This document shows, piece by piece, positions 52,149 to 63,418 of a DNA stretch of 64,000 nt; positions within the stretch are counted from its first letter, which is position 1, and each line of letters starts with the position of its first letter. The position numbers and the translations under genes are program-made. Source of the stretch: Telluria antibiotica (lineage in GTDB: Bacteria; Pseudomonadota; Gammaproteobacteria; Burkholderiales; Burkholderiaceae_D); NCBI RefSeq assembly GCF_011682055.1, contig NZ_JAAQOM010000006.1, positions 62,001 through 126,000 on the forward strand. The letters run 5' to 3'. Below the pieces are notes generated by a model that ran no database searches, was not told the origin of the DNA, and was given only the letters and a program-made list of their open reading frames with translations.

Positions 52149-52934
52149 ATGCGCATCGCCACCTTCAACGTCAACGGGATCGGCAGCCGTCTCCCCGCCC
52201 TGCTGCAATGGCTGGAAGAGACGCAGCCCGACGTCGCCTGCCTGCAGGAACTGAAGGCGCCGCAGGAAAAATTCCCGGAGATGGACATCCGCGCGGCCGG
52301 CTATTGCCCCATCTGGCACGGCCAGAAAAGCTGGAACGGCGTCGCGATCCTCGCGCGCGGCGTGGAACCGCAGGAATTGCAGCGCGGGCTGCCGGGCGAC
52401 CCGGACGATGAACAGAGCCGCTACATCGAGGCCGCCGTGAACGGCATCCTCGTCGCCTGCCTGTACCTGCCGAACGGGAATCCGGCGCCGGGGCCGAAAT
52501 TCGATTACAAGCTGCGCTGGTTCGACCGGCTGCAGGTGCGGGCGCAGGAGTTGATCGATTCGGGCGCGCCCGTCGTCATCGCGGGCGACTACAACGTGAT
52601 GCCGACGGAGCTGGACGTCTACAAGCCCGAGCGCTGGGTCGACGACGCGCTGTTCCGGCCGGAGACGCGCGCGGCGTACCGCCGGCTGCTCGACCAGGGC
52701 TGGACGGATGCGCTGCGCACGATGCATCCGGACGAAGTGATCTACACGTTCTGGGACTATTTCCGTGACGCGTACGGCCGCAATGCGGGCCTGCGCATCG
52801 ACCACTTGCTGCTCAGCCCCGCGCTGGCGCCGAAGTTGAAGGCGGCCGGCGTCGACCGCGACGTGCGCGCGCGCCCGAAACCCAGCGACCATGCGCCGAC
52901 GTGGGTCGAACTGGACTGGCCGAAGATCGGGTGA
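52149..52934 (+). CDS. xthA: Exodeoxyribonuclease III (xthA-type)
   Basis: A 261-residue AP endonuclease/3'-5' exonuclease of the ExoIII family. Catalytic motifs are intact: RIATFNVNGIGSRL (N), LQELKAP (metal Glu), AGDYNVMPTELD (D and N), and the C-terminal HAPTWVELDW catalytic His. It repairs abasic sites and oxidised 3' ends. It is divergent from GH31 and convergent with TetR. A ribosome binding site GAGAGACC precedes the ATG. Confidence 0.95.
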   Translation: MRIATFNVNGIGSRLPALLQWLEETQPDVACLQELKAPQEKFPEMDIRAAGYCPIWHGQKSWNGVAILARGVEPQELQRGLPGDPDDEQSRYIEAAVNGILVACLYLPNGNPAPGPKFDYKLRWFDRLQVRAQELIDSGAPVVIAGDYNVMPTELDVYKPERWVDDALFRPETRAAYRRLLDQGWTDALRTMHPDEVIYTFWDYFRDAYGRNAGLRIDHLLLSPALAPKLKAAGVDRDVRARPKPSDHAPTWVELDWPKIG

Positions 52935-52937
52935 CGG

Positions 52938-53576
52938 TCAGGCCGCGGCCGTCCGCCGCAGCGGCGGTCTTCCCAGCACCATGCCCAGGCGCAGCGCACT
53001 GTCGGTGACGACGTCGATGCCGGGCGTGTAATCGTCCTCGATCCAGCGCAGCGCAATGTGGATCACGCCGCCGACGATGCCCGCTTCCAGCAACGGGTCG
53101 GCCGGCACGCCGGGCGGCACGACGAAGCGGCCGACCTGTTCGCCGATGGCGCGCAGCGCGGCATCGAACGCCTTGTCGACGGCCCGGCTGACGCCGCGGA
53201 TCTCCACGAGGAACACGCGCGCCGAGCGGGGTTCCCGCTGCAGCGCCGCGAAATACGTGTGCAGCATCGCGCGCGCCCGCGCGATCCGGCTTCGGCCCGC
53301 CTGGCGCGCCGCTTCCGTGATTTCGCCGAGCACGCTGTACGTGACGGCATTGAACGACGCGATCAACAACTCTTCGCTGTTCGCGAAGGATTCGTAAAAA
53401 TACCGTTCGGTGAGTCCGGCCGCTTCGCAGACGGACTTGACGGTCGAGTGGCGGTAGCCGCGCTCGCCGTACACGGCGACGGCGGCGCCGATCAATTGCG
53501 AACGCCGCTGGGCGCGCCGTTCGTCCTGTGGGACGCCGCGATACGGCCGGGCGGTTTGTAAAGATTCTGGAGGCAT
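52938..53576 (-). CDS. TetR/AcrR family regulator
   Basis: A 212-residue TetR-type repressor. The N-terminal helix-turn-helix shows IGAAVAVYGERGYRHSTVKS and VCEAAGLTERYFYESFANSE (about residues 28-68), followed by a helical ligand domain. It is divergent from the monooxygenase operon, and a palindromic site lies in the 83-bp gap, so it most likely represses that operon and itself. The inducer is likely an operon substrate. That is inference. Confidence 0.92.
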   Translation of the reverse strand: MPPESLQTARPYRGVPQDERRAQRRSQLIGAAVAVYGERGYRHSTVKSVCEAAGLTERYFYESFANSEELLIASFNAVTYSVLGEITEAARQAGRSRIARARAMLHTYFAALQREPRSARVFLVEIRGVSRAVDKAFDAALRAIGEQVGRFVVPPGVPADPLLEAGIVGGVIHIALRWIEDDYTPGIDVVTDSALRLGMVLGRPPLRRTAAA

Positions 53577-53587
53577 CCTTCTATTTT

Positions 53588-53631
53588 CTCACAGAATATT
53601 GTGAGCAAAAATGTGACAATATTAAGTGTCA
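53588..53631. promoter_or_regulatory. Candidate TetR operators, FMO operon promoter
   Basis: Two palindromes fill the divergent gap: CTCACA-N6-TGTGAG (53588-53605) and TGACA-N8-TGTCA (53614-53631). The second includes a TTGACA -35-like hexamer on the minus strand. TetR proteins usually bind such dyads in just this place, so they are the likely operator(s). Confidence 0.6.
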
Positions 53632-53659
53632 AGATAAAAACAAAACAACACGGGACACC

Positions 53660-55174
53660 ATGCCAGACACGCTCCACGCCGACCAGGACGCCAGCAGGGC
53701 CGCCGGCACGCCGCCGGGCGGCGCGTATTTCGACGTGCTGATCGTCGGCGCAGGCCTGTCCGGCATCGGCGCGGCCTGGCATCTGCAGCGGGGCTGTCCC
53801 GGCATGACGTATGCGATCCTGGAAGCGCGCGCGGCGATGGGCGGCACGTGGGACCTGTTCCGCTACCCCGGCGTGCGCTCCGATTCCGACATGTACACGC
53901 TCGGCTACGGGTTCCGCCCGTGGCTCGACGGCCACGCGATCGCGGACGGCCCGTCGATCCGCCGCTACATCGCGCAGACGGCGGTCGATGCCGGCATCGA
54001 CCGCCATGTCCGCTATGGCCACCGCGTCGTCGCGGCGCACTGGGACAGCGGCGGCGCCTGCTGGCTCGTGGAAGCGGAGCATGGGGGGCGGCGCGTGCCG
54101 TTGCGCACCCGCTTCCTCTACATGTGCAGCGGCTACTACAGTTACGACGAGGCGTACCGGCCCCGTTTCGACGGCGAGGAGACGTTCGCGGGCCGCATCG
54201 TGCAGCCGCAGTTCTGGCCCGCCGGCCTCGATTACGGCGGGCGGCGCGTGGTCGTCGTCGGCAGCGGCGCGACCGCAGTCACCCTGGTGCCCGCGATGGC
54301 GCAGGACGCCGCGCACGTGACGATGCTGCAACGCTCCCCGAGCTACGTCGTGAGCCGGCCGTCCGAATACGGTTTCGCGCGGCGCCTGCGCCGCTGGCTG
54401 CCCGCGCGCGCGGCGTATGCGCTCACGCGCTGGCGCGTGATCGTCGAAAGCATGCTGCTGTACCGCGTGGCGCGCACCAAGCCCGATGTCGCAAAACGCA
54501 AGATCATCGAGATGGCGCGCCGCCAGCTGGGCCCCGGCTGCGACGTCGACACCCATTTCACGCCGGACTACAAGCCGTGGGACCAGCGCGTCTGCATCGT
54601 GCCGGACGGTGACCTGTTCCGCGCCATCCGCGCGGGCCGCGCGAGCGTCGCCACTGACCGCATCGCGCGCTTCGTACCGGAAGGCCTGTTGCTGGAATCG
54701 GGGCAAACGCTCCCTGCCGACATCGTCGTGCTGGCGACGGGCCTCAAGGTCAAGCTGATGGGCGGCGTCGCGATCACCGTGGACGGGCGCCCTTTCCACG
54801 GGAACGATGCGATGTCGTACAAGGGCATGATGCTGTCCGGCTTGCCGAACTGCGTGATGACCTTCGGGTACACGAATGCATCGTGGACCCTGAAGGCCGA
54901 CCTGACGGCGGCCTGGGTCGTGCGCCTGCTGCGCCACATGGCGCGCAAGCGCGTCGACATCGTCGTCGCGCACCGCGACCCGGGCGTTCAGCCTGCCCCG
55001 TTCCTCGGCTTCACGTCCGGCTACGTGCAGCGCGCCCGCGACGAGCTGCCGCGGCAGGGCTCGCGCCGGCCGTGGCAGGTCCACCAGAACTACCTGCGCG
55101 ACATGCTCACCATCCGCCTCGGCCGCATCGCCGATGGCGTCCTCCGTTTCGGCCGCAAGGGAGCCATGCCATGA
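53660..55174 (+). CDS. Flavin-containing/Baeyer-Villiger-type monooxygenase (EtaA-like)
   Basis: A 504-residue flavoprotein with two Rossmann motifs (DVLIVGAGLSGIGAAW near residue 30 and VVVVGSGATAVTLVP near residue 200). The first Baeyer-Villiger-type fingerprint GGTWDLFRYPGVRSDSD is kept. In the second fingerprint (FxGxxxHxxxWP) the sequence is FAGRIVQPQFWP, with Gln in place of His. NADPH and FAD should bind; oxygenation of ketones, sulfides or amines is possible. It heads an operon with an SDR remnant and an alpha/beta hydrolase and is probably repressed by the divergent TetR. The start MPDTLHADQD follows ACACGGGACACC, a weak ribosome binding site. Confidence 0.9.
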   Translation: MPDTLHADQDASRAAGTPPGGAYFDVLIVGAGLSGIGAAWHLQRGCPGMTYAILEARAAMGGTWDLFRYPGVRSDSDMYTLGYGFRPWLDGHAIADGPSIRRYIAQTAVDAGIDRHVRYGHRVVAAHWDSGGACWLVEAEHGGRRVPLRTRFLYMCSGYYSYDEAYRPRFDGEETFAGRIVQPQFWPAGLDYGGRRVVVVGSGATAVTLVPAMAQDAAHVTMLQRSPSYVVSRPSEYGFARRLRRWLPARAAYALTRWRVIVESMLLYRVARTKPDVAKRKIIEMARRQLGPGCDVDTHFTPDYKPWDQRVCIVPDGDLFRAIRAGRASVATDRIARFVPEGLLLESGQTLPADIVVLATGLKVKLMGGVAITVDGRPFHGNDAMSYKGMMLSGLPNCVMTFGYTNASWTLKADLTAAWVVRLLRHMARKRVDIVVAHRDPGVQPAPFLGFTSGYVQRARDELPRQGSRRPWQVHQNYLRDMLTIRLGRIADGVLRFGRKGAMP

Positions 55175-55329
55175 ACCTCGTCGATCGCGTCGCCGTCATC
55201 ACGAGCGCCGGCATCGAGCGGCGCGCACCCCGCATCCTCGTCGGCGGCGACGCCAAGGCGGCCGCGCTGCTGGAACGCCTGGCCCCCACCGGTTACTGGA
55301 ACCTTCTCAAGAAAGCGATCAAGCGATGA
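55171..55329 (+). pseudogene. Remnant of SDR gene, internal deletion in frame
   Basis: A 52-codon frame between the monooxygenase and hydrolase, with ATGA overlaps at both ends, so it is still translated in principle. The first 14 residues MNLVDRVAVITSAG look like an SDR beginning (strand 1 plus the start of the TGxxxGIG loop). The rest, IERRAPRILVGGDAKAAALL plus [18 protein letters not shown], resembles SDR C-termini of FMO-SDR-hydrolase clusters. About 200-240 residues appear to be missing. An independent small protein remains possible. Confidence 0.6.
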
Positions 55330-56315
55330 CACTCGTCCTCTCCCTCCTGGCCGTCGCGGCCCTGCTCGTGTTGCTGTGCTACCTGTTCACCGTCTACATG
55401 GCGCGCAAGGTCGAAGCGCTGCTGCCGCCGACGGGCCGCTTCGTCGACGTGCCCGGCGCGCGCCTGCACGTGCGCGAGTTCGCCGGCGCCGACCCCGATG
55501 CGCCGGCCCTCCTGCTCGTGCACGGCCTCGCCGGCCAACTGGACCACTTCACGTTCGGCGTCACGGGCCGCCTGGCCGGGCGCTACCGCGTGATCGCCGT
55601 CGACCGCGCCGGCTCCGGCCATTCCACGCGTGCGCCGGGCACGCCGGCGGACCTGCACACGCAAGCCGACATGCTCGCGGCGCTGATCGACAAGCTGGGC
55701 CTGGAGCGCCCGTTCGTCGTCGGCCACTCGCTGGGCGGTGCGCTGTCGCTCGCGCTCGCGCTGCGCCATCCGGAGCGCGTGCGCGGCCTTGCGCTGATCG
55801 CGCCGCTGACGCACATGCAGGAAAAGGTGCCGCCCGTGTTCGAGGGCCTGACGATCCTGTCGCCGCTGTGGCGCAACATCGTCGCGTGGACGCTCGCCAC
55901 GCCGGCGCAGATCAAGAACACCCGCGCCACCCTGGACCAGGTGTTCGGCCCGGAACCGGTGCCGCACGATTTCGCCACGCGTGGCGGCGGCCTGCTCGCG
56001 CTGCGCCCCGGCGCGTTCCTGTCCGCGTCCGACGACCTGCGCGCGCTGCCCGACTGCCTGCCCACGCAGGAGACGCGCTACGGCGAGCTGGCGTTGCCCG
56101 TGAGCGTCCTGTACGGCAAGGACGACCGCATCCTCGACTGGAAGGCGCACGGCCAGGCCCTGGTCGACAAGGTGGGCGGCGCGCGGCTGGAACTTGTCGA
56201 TGGCGGCCACATGCTGCCCCTCACGAACCCGGAAGTGACGACTGCCTTCATCCTGGATGCCGTCGGCGCATGCCACACAGGCCGGCCCGCGGCCGCGGTC
56301 GCGGCTCAGGGCTGA
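55326..56315 (+). CDS. Alpha/beta hydrolase with N-terminal membrane helix
   Basis: A 329-residue alpha/beta hydrolase. A hydrophobic N-terminal helix (residues 3-25) anchors it to the membrane. The core shows the oxyanion-hole region [13 protein letters not shown], the nucleophile elbow [10 protein letters not shown] (Ser near residue 138), Asp in [10 protein letters not shown] and the catalytic His in [12 protein letters not shown]. It probably hydrolyses the ester or lactone made by the upstream monooxygenase. Its ATG overlaps the SDR remnant stop, so the three are coupled. It converges on the kinase gene 3 bp away. Confidence 0.92.
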   Translation: MTLVLSLLAVAALLVLLCYLFTVYMARKVEALLPPTGRFVDVPGARLHVREFAGADPDAPALLLVHGLAGQLDHFTFGVTGRLAGRYRVIAVDRAGSGHSTRAPGTPADLHTQADMLAALIDKLGLERPFVVGHSLGGALSLALALRHPERVRGLALIAPLTHMQEKVPPVFEGLTILSPLWRNIVAWTLATPAQIKNTRATLDQVFGPEPVPHDFATRGGGLLALRPGAFLSASDDLRALPDCLPTQETRYGELALPVSVLYGKDDRILDWKAHGQALVDKVGGARLELVDGGHMLPLTNPEVTTAFILDAVGACHTGRPAAAVAAQG

Positions 56316-56318
56316 CGC

Positions 56319-59300
56319 TCAGGAAGCCGCGCGGGCGCTGGCCAGCGCCGCCGTCAGCGCGGCGAGGTCGTAGGGTTTGCGCAGCACGACGGCGTCCGGC
56401 CAGTTGTTGACTTCCCCCTTCCCGGTCGCGAACACGATGCGGATGCCGGGTGCCTGCGCGCGGGCTTGCGCGGCCAGCAGATCGCCCGTCATGCCGGGCA
56501 GTTGCACGTCCGTGATGAGTAGATCGGATGCCGGAGAAATCAGCGCGAGCGCCTGTTCCGCGTCGACGGCTTCCCTCACCTCGTGGCCCAGGTGGCGCAG
56601 CAGCGCGGCCGTCGCAGCGCGGATCTCGTCCTCGTCCTCCACCAGCACGATGCGCAGCCGGTCCGGCGCCGGCGCGGCCGCGGGCACGACAGCCGGCGCG
56701 GCGTCCACGTGCACGCGGTTGCGCTGGTTCGCGAGCACCTGGCGGATGCGGCGCGCGAGGCTTTCGCGCGTGTACGGCTTGCCCAGCAGTTCCACGCCCG
56801 GATCGAGCCGGCCGCCGTGCACGATCGCGTTTTCCGTGTACCCCGACGTGAACAGCACCGCGAGGTTCGGCAGGCGTTCGCGCGCCATGCGCGCCAGGTC
56901 GGGGCTGCGCAAGGTGCCCGGCATGACGACGTCCGTGAACAGCACGTCGATCGGGACGCCGGATTCCACGACGGCGAGCGCGCTCGCGGCGTCGGCCGCC
57001 TTCAGCACGCGGTAGCCGAGCGCCGTCAGCATCTCGACGACGGTCGTGCGCACCGCCTCGTCGTCTTCCGCGACGAGGATCGTTTCCGTGCCGCCGACGG
57101 CGGCCTGCTGCACGTCCAGCGGCCCCAGGGGTTCCTCGGCCGCCGCCGTGCGCGGCAGGTACAATTTCACCGTCGTGCCCTGCCCCGGCTCGCTGTAGAT
57201 CTTGACGTGGCCGCCGGACTGCTTGACGAAACCGTACACCATCGACAGGCCCAGGCCGGAACCCTTGCCCTCGTCCTTCGTCGAGAAGAAGGGCTCGAAC
57301 GCCTGGCGCAGCACGTCGGGCGTCATGCCCGTACCCGTATCCGTCACCGCGAGCATCACGTACTGGCCCGGCGTCACGTCGGCATGCGTGCGGCAATACA
57401 GGTCGTCCAGCACGGCATTGTGCGCCTCGATCGTCAGCTTGCCGGCGCCGTTCATCGCGTCGCGCGCATTGATCGCGAGGTTCAGCACCGCGTTCTCGAC
57501 TTGCGCCACGTCGACGGCCGTGTTCCACAGGCCGCCCGAAATCACGAGCTCCACTTCGATCTCTTCGCCGAGCGCGCGGCGCAGCATGTCTTCCATGCCG
57601 GTCACGACGCGGCCGATCTTGACCACCTTCGGCTCCAGCGGCTGGCGGCGGCCGAACGCGAGCAGGTAGCTCGCGAGCTTCGCCCCCCTATCTACCGCCT
57701 GGCGCGCGTTGCCGATCCAGCGCTGCGTTTCCGCACCGCCCGGGTTCATCTCCAGCAGCTGGAGGTTACCGGAGATGATCTGCAGGAGGTTGTTGAAGTC
57801 GTGCGCGACGCCGCCCGTCAGCTTGCCGATGGTCTCCATCTTCTGCGCCTGCTGCAGGGCAAGTTCCGTGCGGCGGATCTGCTCCGCCTGTTCACGGTCG
57901 GCCGTGATGTCGCGCCCGATCGCGTGGATGAACGCCGCGTCGGGCGCCGCCGTCCACGACAGCACGCAATAACTGCCGTCCTTGCGCCGGTAGCGGTTCT
58001 CGAACTTGTAGACGTAGTGGCCCTCGCCCAGCGACGCCATCTGCGCGACCGTGGCCGCCTGGTCGTCGGGATGGACGAATTGCAGGAAGTTCTTGCCGAC
58101 GATGTCGTGCTCGGACCATCCCAGCAGTGATCCGAACGACGGGCTCACGGCTTGCACGATGCCGTCGAAGCCGGCGACGAGCATGATGTCGCGCGACAGG
58201 CGCCACATGCGGTCGCGTTCCGCCGTGCGCTGCGCGACCTGCGATTCCAGGTCCGCGTTCAGCGCGGCGAGGCGCTCGGCATTCAGCTTCTGGTCCTCGA
58301 TGTCGACGGTCGTGCCGATCCAGCGCACGACCTCGCCGTCCGCGTCGCGCAGTGCGACGGCGCGCGCCAGTTGCCAGCGATAGGTGCCGTCCGCGGCCCG
58401 CTGGCGGAATTCCGCCTCGTAGTGGGCGCCCGTCGCGACGGCCGTCGCCCAACGGTGCCGCACGCCCGCCTGGTCGTCCGGATGCACGGCTTGCGTCCAG
58501 CCGATGCCGGCCAGGCCCGCGTAGTCGCGTCCCGTGCATGCGTACACGCGTGCATTGAACCAGTCGCGCTTGCCGTCCTTCGTCGCCGTCCACACCTGGT
58601 TCGGCATGGCCTCGGCGAACGTGCGGAATTTTTCCTCGCTCTCGCGCAGCGCGCGCTCGGCCTCGACCCGCTCCGTCACGTCGCTGCCTTGCACGAAGAT
58701 GCCCAGCACGGAGCCGTCCTCGCGCTTGACGGGCTGGTACACGAAGTCGATGTAGTGCAGCTTGCGGTTGCCGTCGGGCGCCGCGAGCCACAGGGGGCTG
58801 GCCGTCGCCGTGTACGCGGTGCCGGTCAGGTAGACCTGGTCGAGGATGGCGACGACACCCTGCGGCACCGTCTCCGGCAGCGCCTCGCGTAGCGGCTTGC
58901 CGACGAGGTCGCGGTGGCCGGCAAGCGCGTGATAGGCGGCGTTTGCCGAGCGGATCACGTGGTCGGCCCCGGCCAACTGCGCCATGAAGCCGGGCGCCTG
59001 CTCGAACATGGTCTGCAGCCGGCCGTGCTCGCCGCTGAGCCAGCGCTCGGCACGGACCTTGGCCGTCGTCTCGACGACGATCGCGATGACCCCGACGACG
59101 GTCCCGCCGGCGTCGACGATGGGCGAGTAATCGAGGTTCATCCACACCTGCTCGGGACGGCCGCTGCGGTGCAGGGTGAGCTCCTTGTCGCGGTACGACA
59201 GGGTGCCGCCGGCGAGGCCCACCTTCATCACGTTGTCGTTGAAGTCGGCCACCTCGGGCCAGCCCTCGCGCACCCTGGACCCGAGCAGCTGCGGATGGCG

Positions 59301-59543
59301 GCCGCCGGCGACGCCGGAATAGGCGTCGTTGTAGATCATGACGCCGTCCTCGCCCCACAAGGTGACGATGGGCACCGGCGAGCGCAGCATGAGTTCCACC
59401 GTCGTGCGCACGACGTCGGGCCAGCGGGCGACTGGGCCCAGGCTCGTGCCGGCCCAGTCGTAGTCGTCGATGATCCTGCCCAGCAGGCCGCCGCCCGCAC
59501 CGAAAGCCTTGACCGGAGCCGCCTGAGTCAACATCGCGTCCAT
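56319..59543 (-). CDS. Hybrid histidine kinase, multi-PAS-HisKA-HATPase-REC-REC
   Basis: A soluble hybrid kinase of about 1074 residues. Four PAS-type modules precede the kinase: about 30-165, 175-300, 305-435 and 460-585. The phospho-accepting His lies in [13 protein letters not shown] and the ATPase motifs in [10 protein letters not shown] and [11 protein letters not shown]. Two receivers follow (FTDVVMPG and [10 protein letters not shown]). The kinase-receiver half resembles the kinase at 44860. I chose [10 protein letters not shown] at 59543; the frame continues far upstream, but that part lies over the bkd genes and is a shadow. It is divergent from bkdA1, 270 bp away. Confidence 0.9.
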   Translation of the reverse strand: MDAMLTQAAPVKAFGAGGGLLGRIIDDYDWAGTSLGPVARWPDVVRTTVELMLRSPVPIVTLWGEDGVMIYNDAYSGVAGGRHPQLLGSRVREGWPEVADFNDNVMKVGLAGGTLSYRDKELTLHRSGRPEQVWMNLDYSPIVDAGGTVVGVIAIVVETTAKVRAERWLSGEHGRLQTMFEQAPGFMAQLAGADHVIRSANAAYHALAGHRDLVGKPLREALPETVPQGVVAILDQVYLTGTAYTATASPLWLAAPDGNRKLHYIDFVYQPVKREDGSVLGIFVQGSDVTERVEAERALRESEEKFRTFAEAMPNQVWTATKDGKRDWFNARVYACTGRDYAGLAGIGWTQAVHPDDQAGVRHRWATAVATGAHYEAEFRQRAADGTYRWQLARAVALRDADGEVVRWIGTTVDIEDQKLNAERLAALNADLESQVAQRTAERDRMWRLSRDIMLVAGFDGIVQAVSPSFGSLLGWSEHDIVGKNFLQFVHPDDQAATVAQMASLGEGHYVYKFENRYRRKDGSYCVLSWTAAPDAAFIHAIGRDITADREQAEQIRRTELALQQAQKMETIGKLTGGVAHDFNNLLQIISGNLQLLEMNPGGAETQRWIGNARQAVDRGAKLASYLLAFGRRQPLEPKVVKIGRVVTGMEDMLRRALGEEIEVELVISGGLWNTAVDVAQVENAVLNLAINARDAMNGAGKLTIEAHNAVLDDLYCRTHADVTPGQYVMLAVTDTGTGMTPDVLRQAFEPFFSTKDEGKGSGLGLSMVYGFVKQSGGHVKIYSEPGQGTTVKLYLPRTAAAEEPLGPLDVQQAAVGGTETILVAEDDEAVRTTVVEMLTALGYRVLKAADAASALAVVESGVPIDVLFTDVVMPGTLRSPDLARMARERLPNLAVLFTSGYTENAIVHGGRLDPGVELLGKPYTRESLARRIRQVLANQRNRVHVDAAPAVVPAAAPAPDRLRIVLVEDEDEIRAATAALLRHLGHEVREAVDAEQALALISPASDLLITDVQLPGMTGDLLAAQARAQAPGIRIVFATGKGEVNNWPDAVVLRKPYDLAALTAALASARAAS

Positions 59544-59675
59544 CTGCCCATTGTGTAGAGAAGTCAGCAATTCTAATCGCGTTTGCGGGCAAGCGGGAAC
59601 ACGATATGCGCGGCGGCGCACACTTGCGCGAACCGGCGCCGTTTCGTTGCGCCGCGTGCTAAGTTGCGGTGCTGA

Positions 59676-61046
<1,371 letters not shown>

Positions 61047-61047
61047 C

Positions 61048-62091
61048 GTGAAGCGCGACATCGACAAGGATTTGAAAACGACCCCGATGACGATGATCCA
61101 GGCCCTCCGTTCGGCCATGGACGTCATGCTTGGGCGCGACGACGACGTCGTCATCTACGGCCAGGACGTCGGCTATTTCGGCGGCGTATTCCGCGTCACG
61201 GACGGCCTGCAGGCGAAGTACGGCAAGCACCGCTGCTTCGATGCGCCGATCTCGGAAGGCGGCATCGTCGGCACCGCCGTCGGCATGGCGGCGTACGGGC
61301 TGCGGCCCGTCGTCGAGATCCAGTTCGCCGACTATTTTTATCCGGCGACCGACCAGATCGTGTCGGAGGCAGCCCGGCTGCGCTACCGCTCCGCGGGCGA
61401 CTTCACGGCGCCGCTGACGATCCGCATGCCGTGCGGTGGCGGCATCTACGGCGGGCAGACGCACAGCCAGAGCCCGGAAGCGTTCTTCACGCACGTGTGC
61501 GGGCTGCGCACCGTGATGCCGTCGAACCCGTACGACGCGAAGGGGTTGCTCATCGCGGCGATCGAGAACGACGATCCCGTCATCTTCCTGGAACCGAAGC
61601 GGCTGTACAACGGCCCGTTCGACGGGCACCACGACCGTCCCGTCGTCTCATGGTCCAAGCATCCGAAGGGCGAAGTCCCGGACGGCTATTACACGGTCCC
61701 TCTGGACAAGGCGGCCGTGTTCCGCGAAGGCGCCGACCTCACGGTGCTCACGTACGGCACGATGGTGTGGGTATCGGAAGCAGCCGCGCAGGAGACGGGC
61801 ATCGACGCCGAGATCATCGACCTGCGCACCTTGTGGCCGCTCGACCTCGAAACGGTCGTCGCATCCGTGCGGAAGACGGGGCGCTGCGTCGTCGTCCACG
61901 AGGCCACGCGCACGAGCGGCTTCGGTGCGGAACTGGCCGCGCTCGTGCAGGAGCACTGCTTCTACCACCTGGAAGCGCCGATCGAGCGGGTGACCGGCTG
62001 GGATACGCCCTACCCGCACGCGCAGGAATGGGCGTATTTCCCGGGACCGGACCGCGTGGGCGCGGCATTCAAGCGAGCGATGGGGGCCTGA
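61048..62091 (+). CDS. bkdA2: Branched-chain 2-oxoacid dehydrogenase E1 beta
   Basis: A 347-residue beta subunit, with the N-terminal TMIQALRSAMDVMLGRDDDV and GQDVGYFGGVFRVTDGL, CFDAPISEGGIVG, and the C-terminal transketolase domain with VVVHEATRTSGFGAEL. It pairs with E1 alpha to form the heterotetramer. A GTG at 61048 was chosen as start; it lies 1 bp after the alpha stop with GGGGGTG just upstream. ATG at 61087 is the alternative. Confidence 0.95.
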   Translation: MKRDIDKDLKTTPMTMIQALRSAMDVMLGRDDDVVIYGQDVGYFGGVFRVTDGLQAKYGKHRCFDAPISEGGIVGTAVGMAAYGLRPVVEIQFADYFYPATDQIVSEAARLRYRSAGDFTAPLTIRMPCGGGIYGGQTHSQSPEAFFTHVCGLRTVMPSNPYDAKGLLIAAIENDDPVIFLEPKRLYNGPFDGHHDRPVVSWSKHPKGEVPDGYYTVPLDKAAVFREGADLTVLTYGTMVWVSEAAAQETGIDAEIIDLRTLWPLDLETVVASVRKTGRCVVVHEATRTSGFGAELAALVQEHCFYHLEAPIERVTGWDTPYPHAQEWAYFPGPDRVGAAFKRAMGA

Positions 62092-62095
62092 GCAG

Positions 62096-63415
62096 ATGGG
62101 TACGCATGTGATCAAGATGCCGGACCTCGGCGAAGGCATCGCGGAAGTGGAAGTCGTCGCGTGGCGCGTCCAGCCGGGCGACGCCGTCGTCGAGGACCAG
62201 GTCCTGGCCGACGTCATGACGGACAAGGCGACTGTGGAGATTCCGTCGCCGGTGCACGGCACCGTCGTCGCGCTGGGCGGCAACGTGGGCGAATCACTGG
62301 CCGTCGGGGCTGAGCTGATCCGGCTCGAGGTCGAGGGCGCTGGCAATGCGCCTTCGACGGCAAAGGCTGTTGCCCCGGCTGCCGACGAACCTGCCGACCT
62401 TCCGCACGGCTTCGTGCCCGAACCGGCGCGGGTGGCCGAAGCGGCGGCCACCGTTGCAGAGGCGGCGCCACCATCGCCGCCATCAGGCCCGGCGCCCACC
62501 CGCGCGCCCGCCGCCACACCCGCGCTGCGCGCTGCCGGCGAAAAGCCTCTCGCGGCGCCGGCCGTGCGCGAGCGCGCGTGGGACCTGGGCATCGAGCTGC
62601 AATACGTCGCCGGCAGCGGCCCCGCCGGCCGCATCACGCACGCGGACCTCGACGCCCACGTGGCCGGCCACCGGGCGGGCCGCGGCGCCGCGTCCGATAC
62701 GCGCTACGCGGAGCTGGACGGCGAGGAAGCCATCCCCGTCATCGGCCTGCGCCGCAAGATCGCCGAGAAGATGCAGCTGGCCAAGCGCCAGATCCCGCAT
62801 TTCACCTACGTCGAGGAAGTGGACGTGACGGAACTGGAAGCGCTGCGCGGGCAGCTGAACGCGCGCTATGGCGAGGAACGGGGCAAGCTCACGTTGCTGC
62901 CGCTGCTGATGCGCGCCGTCGTCCTCGCAGTCCGTAAATTCCCGGACGTGAACGCCCGCTACGACGACCGGGCGAACGTCGTGACGCGCTACCAGGCCGT
63001 CCACATGGGCATCGCGACGCAGACGGACGCGGGGCTGATGGTGCCCGTCGTGCGCCACGCGGAAGCGCGCGACCCGTGGTCCAGCGCGGCGGAAATCGCC
63101 CGCCTGGCCGATGCGGCGCGCCAGGGCAAGGCGGCGCGCGACGAACTGTCCGGGTCGACGATCACGATCACGAGCCTCGGCCCGCTGGGCGGCATCGTCA
63201 GCACGCCCGTCATCAATCACCCGGAAGTGGCGATCGTGGGCGTGAACCGCATCGTCGACCGACCGGTCATCCGGAACGGCGGCATGGTGGCGCGCAAGCT
63301 GATGAATTTATCGTCCTCGTTCGACCACCGCGTCATCGACGGCATGGTGGCCGCGGAATTCATCCAGGCGGTGCGCGGCTACCTCGAGTCGCCGGCAACG
63401 CTGTTCGTGGAGTGA
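62096..63415 (+). CDS. bkdB: Branched-chain dihydrolipoyl acyltransferase E2
   Basis: A 439-residue E2 core. The N-terminal lipoyl domain has the lipoylated Lys in VMTDKATVEIPSP (about residue 43). An Ala/Pro linker and the E1/E3-binding domain (LGIELQYVAGSGPAGRITHA, about residues 165-184) follow. The C-terminal catalytic domain ends with SSSFDHRVIDGMVAAEF, containing the active His. It transfers the acyl group to coenzyme A. It starts 4 bp after bkdA2. Confidence 0.96.
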   Translation: MGTHVIKMPDLGEGIAEVEVVAWRVQPGDAVVEDQVLADVMTDKATVEIPSPVHGTVVALGGNVGESLAVGAELIRLEVEGAGNAPSTAKAVAPAADEPADLPHGFVPEPARVAEAAATVAEAAPPSPPSGPAPTRAPAATPALRAAGEKPLAAPAVRERAWDLGIELQYVAGSGPAGRITHADLDAHVAGHRAGRGAASDTRYAELDGEEAIPVIGLRRKIAEKMQLAKRQIPHFTYVEEVDVTELEALRGQLNARYGEERGKLTLLPLLMRAVVLAVRKFPDVNARYDDRANVVTRYQAVHMGIATQTDAGLMVPVVRHAEARDPWSSAAEIARLADAARQGKAARDELSGSTITITSLGPLGGIVSTPVINHPEVAIVGVNRIVDRPVIRNGGMVARKLMNLSSSFDHRVIDGMVAAEFIQAVRGYLESPATLFVE

Positions 63416-63418
63416 CCC

